This document shows, piece after piece, positions 17,594-19,187 of a DNA stretch of 19,187 nucleotides. Origin of the DNA: Chloroflexota bacterium (lineage in GTDB: Bacteria > Chloroflexota > Anaerolineae > Promineifilales > Promineifilaceae); assembly GCA_024223125.1 (NCBI GenBank), contig JAAEOP010000294.1, positions 1 to 19,187 of the forward strand, in the 5' to 3' direction. The notes below the pieces were generated by a model. The model had not been told where the DNA came from. It did no database searches and worked only from the letters and a program-made list of their open reading frames with translations. The first letter of the stretch is position 1. The number at the start of each line of letters is the position of its first letter. The position numbers and the translations under genes were made by a program.

Positions 17594-18589
17594 CTACGAC
17601 GGCCGTTCCCCATCACTTTCCAGCGGCGGATTGATCCATACAGTCGCAGGCAACTTCGGCGAGGTGGGCGTTCCCTTCACAAAACGTTCTGGATATTTTT
17701 CATAGGCGGCCTGTAAAACGGCTTGACGCTGAATAGTCAGTTCACCGGCTCGTCCATAATGCACGTCCGCCGGCGTCATCAAACCCAGATTGGAATGACG
17801 ATGCTCATTGTTGTACCAGTGGAAGAACGGCCGCCCCCAGATACGTGCGTCTGCCAGCGAACCAAAGCGGTCAGGATAGTCAGGGCGGTATTTCATCGTT
17901 TTGAACTGAGCCTCCGAAAAGGGATTATCATTAGAAGTATATGGTCGGGAATGACTCTTGCCTACACCCAGGTCGGCCAGCAACAAAGCCAGACTTTTGC
18001 TTTTCATGGAACTGCTCCGGTCAGCATGCAGAATCAACTGGTCTGGTTCAATCTCCTGTTTGGCACAGCTATCGGCCACTAACTGGCGCGCTAAACGAGC
18101 TAGTTCCCGGTTAGCAATCATGTAACCCACCACATAGCGGCTGAAGATGTCCAGAATCGTATACATGTAATAGTAGACGTGGATTACCGGTCCACGCAGC
18201 TTGGTGATGTCCCAACTCCAGACTTGATTGGGCGCGGTAGCTACCAACTCCGGCTTCTTGTACGCTGGATGCCGTTTTTGATTACGTCGTTCCCGGACTT
18301 CATCATTATCCTTGAGTATCCGGTACATTGTGCTGACTGAACAGAGATACTGCCCTTCGTCCAGTAATGTGCCATAAACCTGTCGTGGCGAGCTATCCAC
18401 AAAGCGTTCGCTATTGAGTGTTTCCCGCACAGCATCCCGTTCTGGCTGCGGCAAGGCACGTGGCGATGGCGTCGGCTTTCGTTGCCGCACGGTTGGTTTA
18501 ACCTGTTGCTGACGATAATAGCTGCTGCGCGGATAAGCCAATGTCTGACACGCCTGTTGTATGCTTGTTTTCCTGGCTAGTTCGGTCAC
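17594..18589 (-). CDS. IS3-family transposase OrfB (DDE integrase-type)
   Basis: 331 residues from a GTG start. An N-terminal HTH_21-like region (about 50-105, with SSPRQVYGTLLDEGQ and STMYRILKD) precedes the rve/integrase core. The core has NQVWSWDITKLRG (D127), LILHAD (D190) and SNDNPFSEAQFKTMKYRPDYP (E226). The spacing between the second Asp and the Glu is 35 residues, exactly the DD(35)E of the family. The C-terminal YNNEHRHSNLGLMTPADVHYG is also typical. It catalyses strand cutting and joining at the IS ends. The motif after D190 reads DRSSSM where DRG is usual (codon AGC in place of the expected GGC, one transition), which might reduce activity. The same frame stays open upstream to the A8 run at 18652-18659, so translation is probably as an OrfAB fusion by -1 frameshift rather than from this GTG. 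A near-match to the iterated palindrome sits in its last codons. Confidence 0.93.
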   Translation of the reverse strand: MTELARKTSIQQACQTLAYPRSSYYRQQQVKPTVRQRKPTPSPRALPQPERDAVRETLNSERFVDSSPRQVYGTLLDEGQYLCSVSTMYRILKDNDEVRERRNQKRHPAYKKPELVATAPNQVWSWDITKLRGPVIHVYYYMYTILDIFSRYVVGYMIANRELARLARQLVADSCAKQEIEPDQLILHADRSSSMKSKSLALLLADLGVGKSHSRPYTSNDNPFSEAQFKTMKYRPDYPDRFGSLADARIWGRPFFHWYNNEHRHSNLGLMTPADVHYGRAGELTIQRQAVLQAAYEKYPERFVKGTPTSPKLPATVWINPPLESDGERPS

Positions 18590-18597
18590 AGTTTGCC

Positions 18598-18960
18598 TCA
18601 GTTGCCTATGTCTTTCGTCGATTTCAGAGTAATCCCCAGTATCTCGGATAGTTTTTTTTGAGCCTCTATGATCAACTCCGCCTGGGTCAGTTGCCGGGTT
18701 AACCGTTGGTTTTCTCGCTGTAACTGGCTGATTTCAGCCGCTTCCTCATTTGCTTTGCGACCCCGTTTTCGCGGTTTCAACCCTGCCATCTGGCCCACCT
18801 CCCGTTGGCGACGCCATGTTGTCAAATGGGATGAATACAATCCCTCTCGTCTCAACAAGGCTCCGATTTGTCCCGGCTGCTCGCGGCATTTATCCGCTTC
18901 CTCTAGCACCCACAGTTTGTAGGCAGCCGTGAACGTGCGTCGTTTGGCCTTGGACAACAC
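18598..18960 (-). CDS. IS3-family OrfA (HTH transposase subunit), start uncertain
   Basis: 120 residues from a GTG at 18960. Residues 8-50 form the helix-turn-helix (RRTFTAAYKLWVLEEAD, then IGALLRREGLYSSHLTTWRRQRE), which recognises the terminal repeats. Residues 73-105 form a leucine-zipper-like coiled coil (QLQRENQRLTRQLTQAELI). The C-terminus EAQKKLSEILGI is typical of the family. The GTG has no Shine-Dalgarno sequence. The frame is open further upstream and reads NGRSPVQKPDPEV, which looks like genuine family sequence. A good start, ATG at 19028 behind AGAGGA, is one base out of frame. One extra A in the A4 run at 19018-19021 would give 143 residues beginning MTQKQVDKINENGRSPVQ. The gene may therefore be frameshifted, or the base may be a sequencing error. 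Confidence 0.88.
   Translation of the reverse strand: MLSKAKRRTFTAAYKLWVLEEADKCREQPGQIGALLRREGLYSSHLTTWRRQREVGQMAGLKPRKRGRKANEEAAEISQLQRENQRLTRQLTQAELIIEAQKKLSEILGITLKSTKDIGN
18652..18659 (-). promoter_or_regulatory. A8 slippery site for programmed -1 frameshift (OrfA to OrfAB)
   Basis: On the - strand OrfA reads CAA AAA AAA CTA here. A -1 slip gives ACT ATC CGA GAT and continues with no stop into the OrfB frame (DYSEIDERHRQLRQTVTELARKT). A-rich slippery runs at the end of orfA are the standard way IS3 elements make the fused transposase. Confidence 0.75.
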
Positions 18961-19025
18961 TTCAGGATCGGGCTTTTGGACTGGGCTGCGTCCATTTTCG
19001 TTGATTTTATCTACCTGTTTTGTGT

Positions 19026-19039
19026 CATGATGTTCCTCT
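19026..19039 (-). promoter_or_regulatory. Probable original OrfA start: Shine-Dalgarno AGAGGA plus ATG
   Basis: The - strand reads AGAGGAACATCATG: a good ribosome site five bases before an ATG at 19028-19026. As it stands this ATG opens only M-T-Q-N-R then TAG. One inserted A in the following A4 run joins it to the conserved OrfA frame, so this is the likely ancestral start. Confidence 0.55.
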
Positions 19040-19055
19040 TCGCCCTCGAATTCTA

Positions 19056-19083
19056 CACTAAATTCTGAGTGTGCAGTGTCTCA
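19056..19083. repeat. IS terminal inverted repeat, OrfA side (IRL)
   Basis: Read on the - strand, the end begins TGAGACACTG and contains AATTTAGTG, matching the other IS end with one gap. A promoter for OrfA would be expected at or next to it; no clear -35/-10 pair was identified. Confidence 0.65.
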
Positions 19084-19187
19084 CTAGTACACACTGGCGG
19101 AAATCCTTATGTGATATTTAGGCTGTAAGGGGACGCCCTTTGTACGTCCACTTGAATGGTTTTGCCAACGTCCTGTTAAAGTAGTCA
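19084..19187. other. Non-coding window end, nothing recognised
   Basis: 104 bases beyond the IS with no supported gene. A short 5-base stem, GGACG...CGTCC (about 19133-19149), is visible but too weak to call. Confidence 0.4.

Larger units (their letters stand above)
2368..17607. repeat. Dispersed, highly iterated palindrome AACGGCCGTT
   Basis: Perfect copies start at 2368, 5176, 5546, 6253, 7547, 7732, 7882, 8986, 9310, 9637, 9961, 10282, 10606, 11086, 11260, 12505, 14842, 15825 and 16972 (19 copies). One-mismatch copies keeping CGGCCG start at 1507, 4885, 5267, 7072, 8605, 11959 and 17598; 1049 and 17826 are weaker. A random 10-mer is expected about 0.02 times in this length. Sixteen perfect copies read Thr-Ala-Val, two read Asn-Gly-Arg (5546, 7547), and one sits in the third phase (15825, Glu-Arg-Pro-Leu). 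All three codon phases are therefore used, which points to a DNA-level cause. Seven perfect copies mark the same position of successive tandem repeats, but the others lie outside that position. Confidence 0.9.
17484..19083 (-). mobile_element. IS3-family insertion sequence, about 1.6 kb
   Basis: Two - strand transposase frames (OrfA, OrfB) with an A8 slippery run between them are flanked by imperfect terminal inverted repeats starting TGAGACAC at both ends. The ends begin TG and finish CA, as is typical of the family, and the length fits its upper range. Bases next to the ends are ttt on the left and cta on the right, so no 3-base target duplication is visible. Either one flank has since rearranged or the boundaries are off by a few bases. 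The element lies 148 bases past the giant gene and transcribes towards it. Signs of decay: an out-of-frame OrfA start and DRS in place of DRG in OrfB. Confidence 0.82.

Noticed and set aside
17723..18082. 119-residue + strand frame inside the IS, and the + strand frames at 18668-18932
   Set aside because: They are antisense to well supported transposase genes, with no recognisable domain.

Overview
The window is dominated by one reading frame on the + strand that is already open at base 2 and stops at 17335. This leaves at least 5777 residues of a giant, secreted-type, multidomain protein whose N-terminus lies upstream of the window. Downstream, after a short non-coding gap, is an IS3-family insertion sequence of about 1.6 kb (roughly 17484-19083). 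Its transposase genes lie on the - strand and converge on the giant gene. No RNA gene, CRISPR array or phage gene is visible.

The organism is most likely a Chloroflexota bacterium of the Anaerolineae/Ardenticatenia type, possibly from a metagenome. The grounds are: (i) the giant protein ends in short hydrophobic Tyr/Phe-Leu-Pro motifs (IFLPVV, then LYLPIMIR at the very C-terminus), which I associate from memory with exported proteins of that phylum; (ii) its style of LamG domains with a paired-cysteine segment, WGDYDNDGDLDI beta-propeller repeats, DUF11 domains and P-domain. This is inference from protein style, not from a marker gene.

Layout of the giant gene, by nucleotide: LamG domains (2-2010); Ig-like modules (2012-2690); two LamG domains set inside or between Ig-like modules (2806-4123); six FG-GAP/VCBS-type repeats (4655-5480); an Fn3-like module (about 5510-5850); DUF11 (5849-6235); another LamG (6245-6970); a second DUF11 (6977-7365); seven FG-GAP/VCBS repeats (7457-8446); a Calx-beta domain (8462-8795); twelve tandem Calx-beta-like repeats of 106-111 residues (8798-12694); an unnamed domain of about 250 residues (12690-13440); Ig-like modules (about 13660-14570); a carbohydrate-binding-like module (14582-15230); an adhesion/CARDB/DUF11-like segment; a proprotein-convertase P-domain nested in an Ig-like module (16390-16806); and the doubled C-terminal YLP-type motif. 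No catalytic domain was recognised. The likely role is a cell-surface or matrix adhesin or scaffold that binds sugars and calcium.

The most unusual DNA-level signal is the palindrome AACGGCCGTT. It occurs 19 times perfectly, all inside the giant gene and in all three codon phases, with further near-matches. This recalls the cyanobacterial HIP1 phenomenon. The IS carries only imperfect versions. The IS looks partly decayed: the best OrfA start (ATG with a Shine-Dalgarno sequence) is out of frame by one base at an A-run, OrfB has Ser for the Gly usual in the DRG motif, and no target-site duplication is visible.
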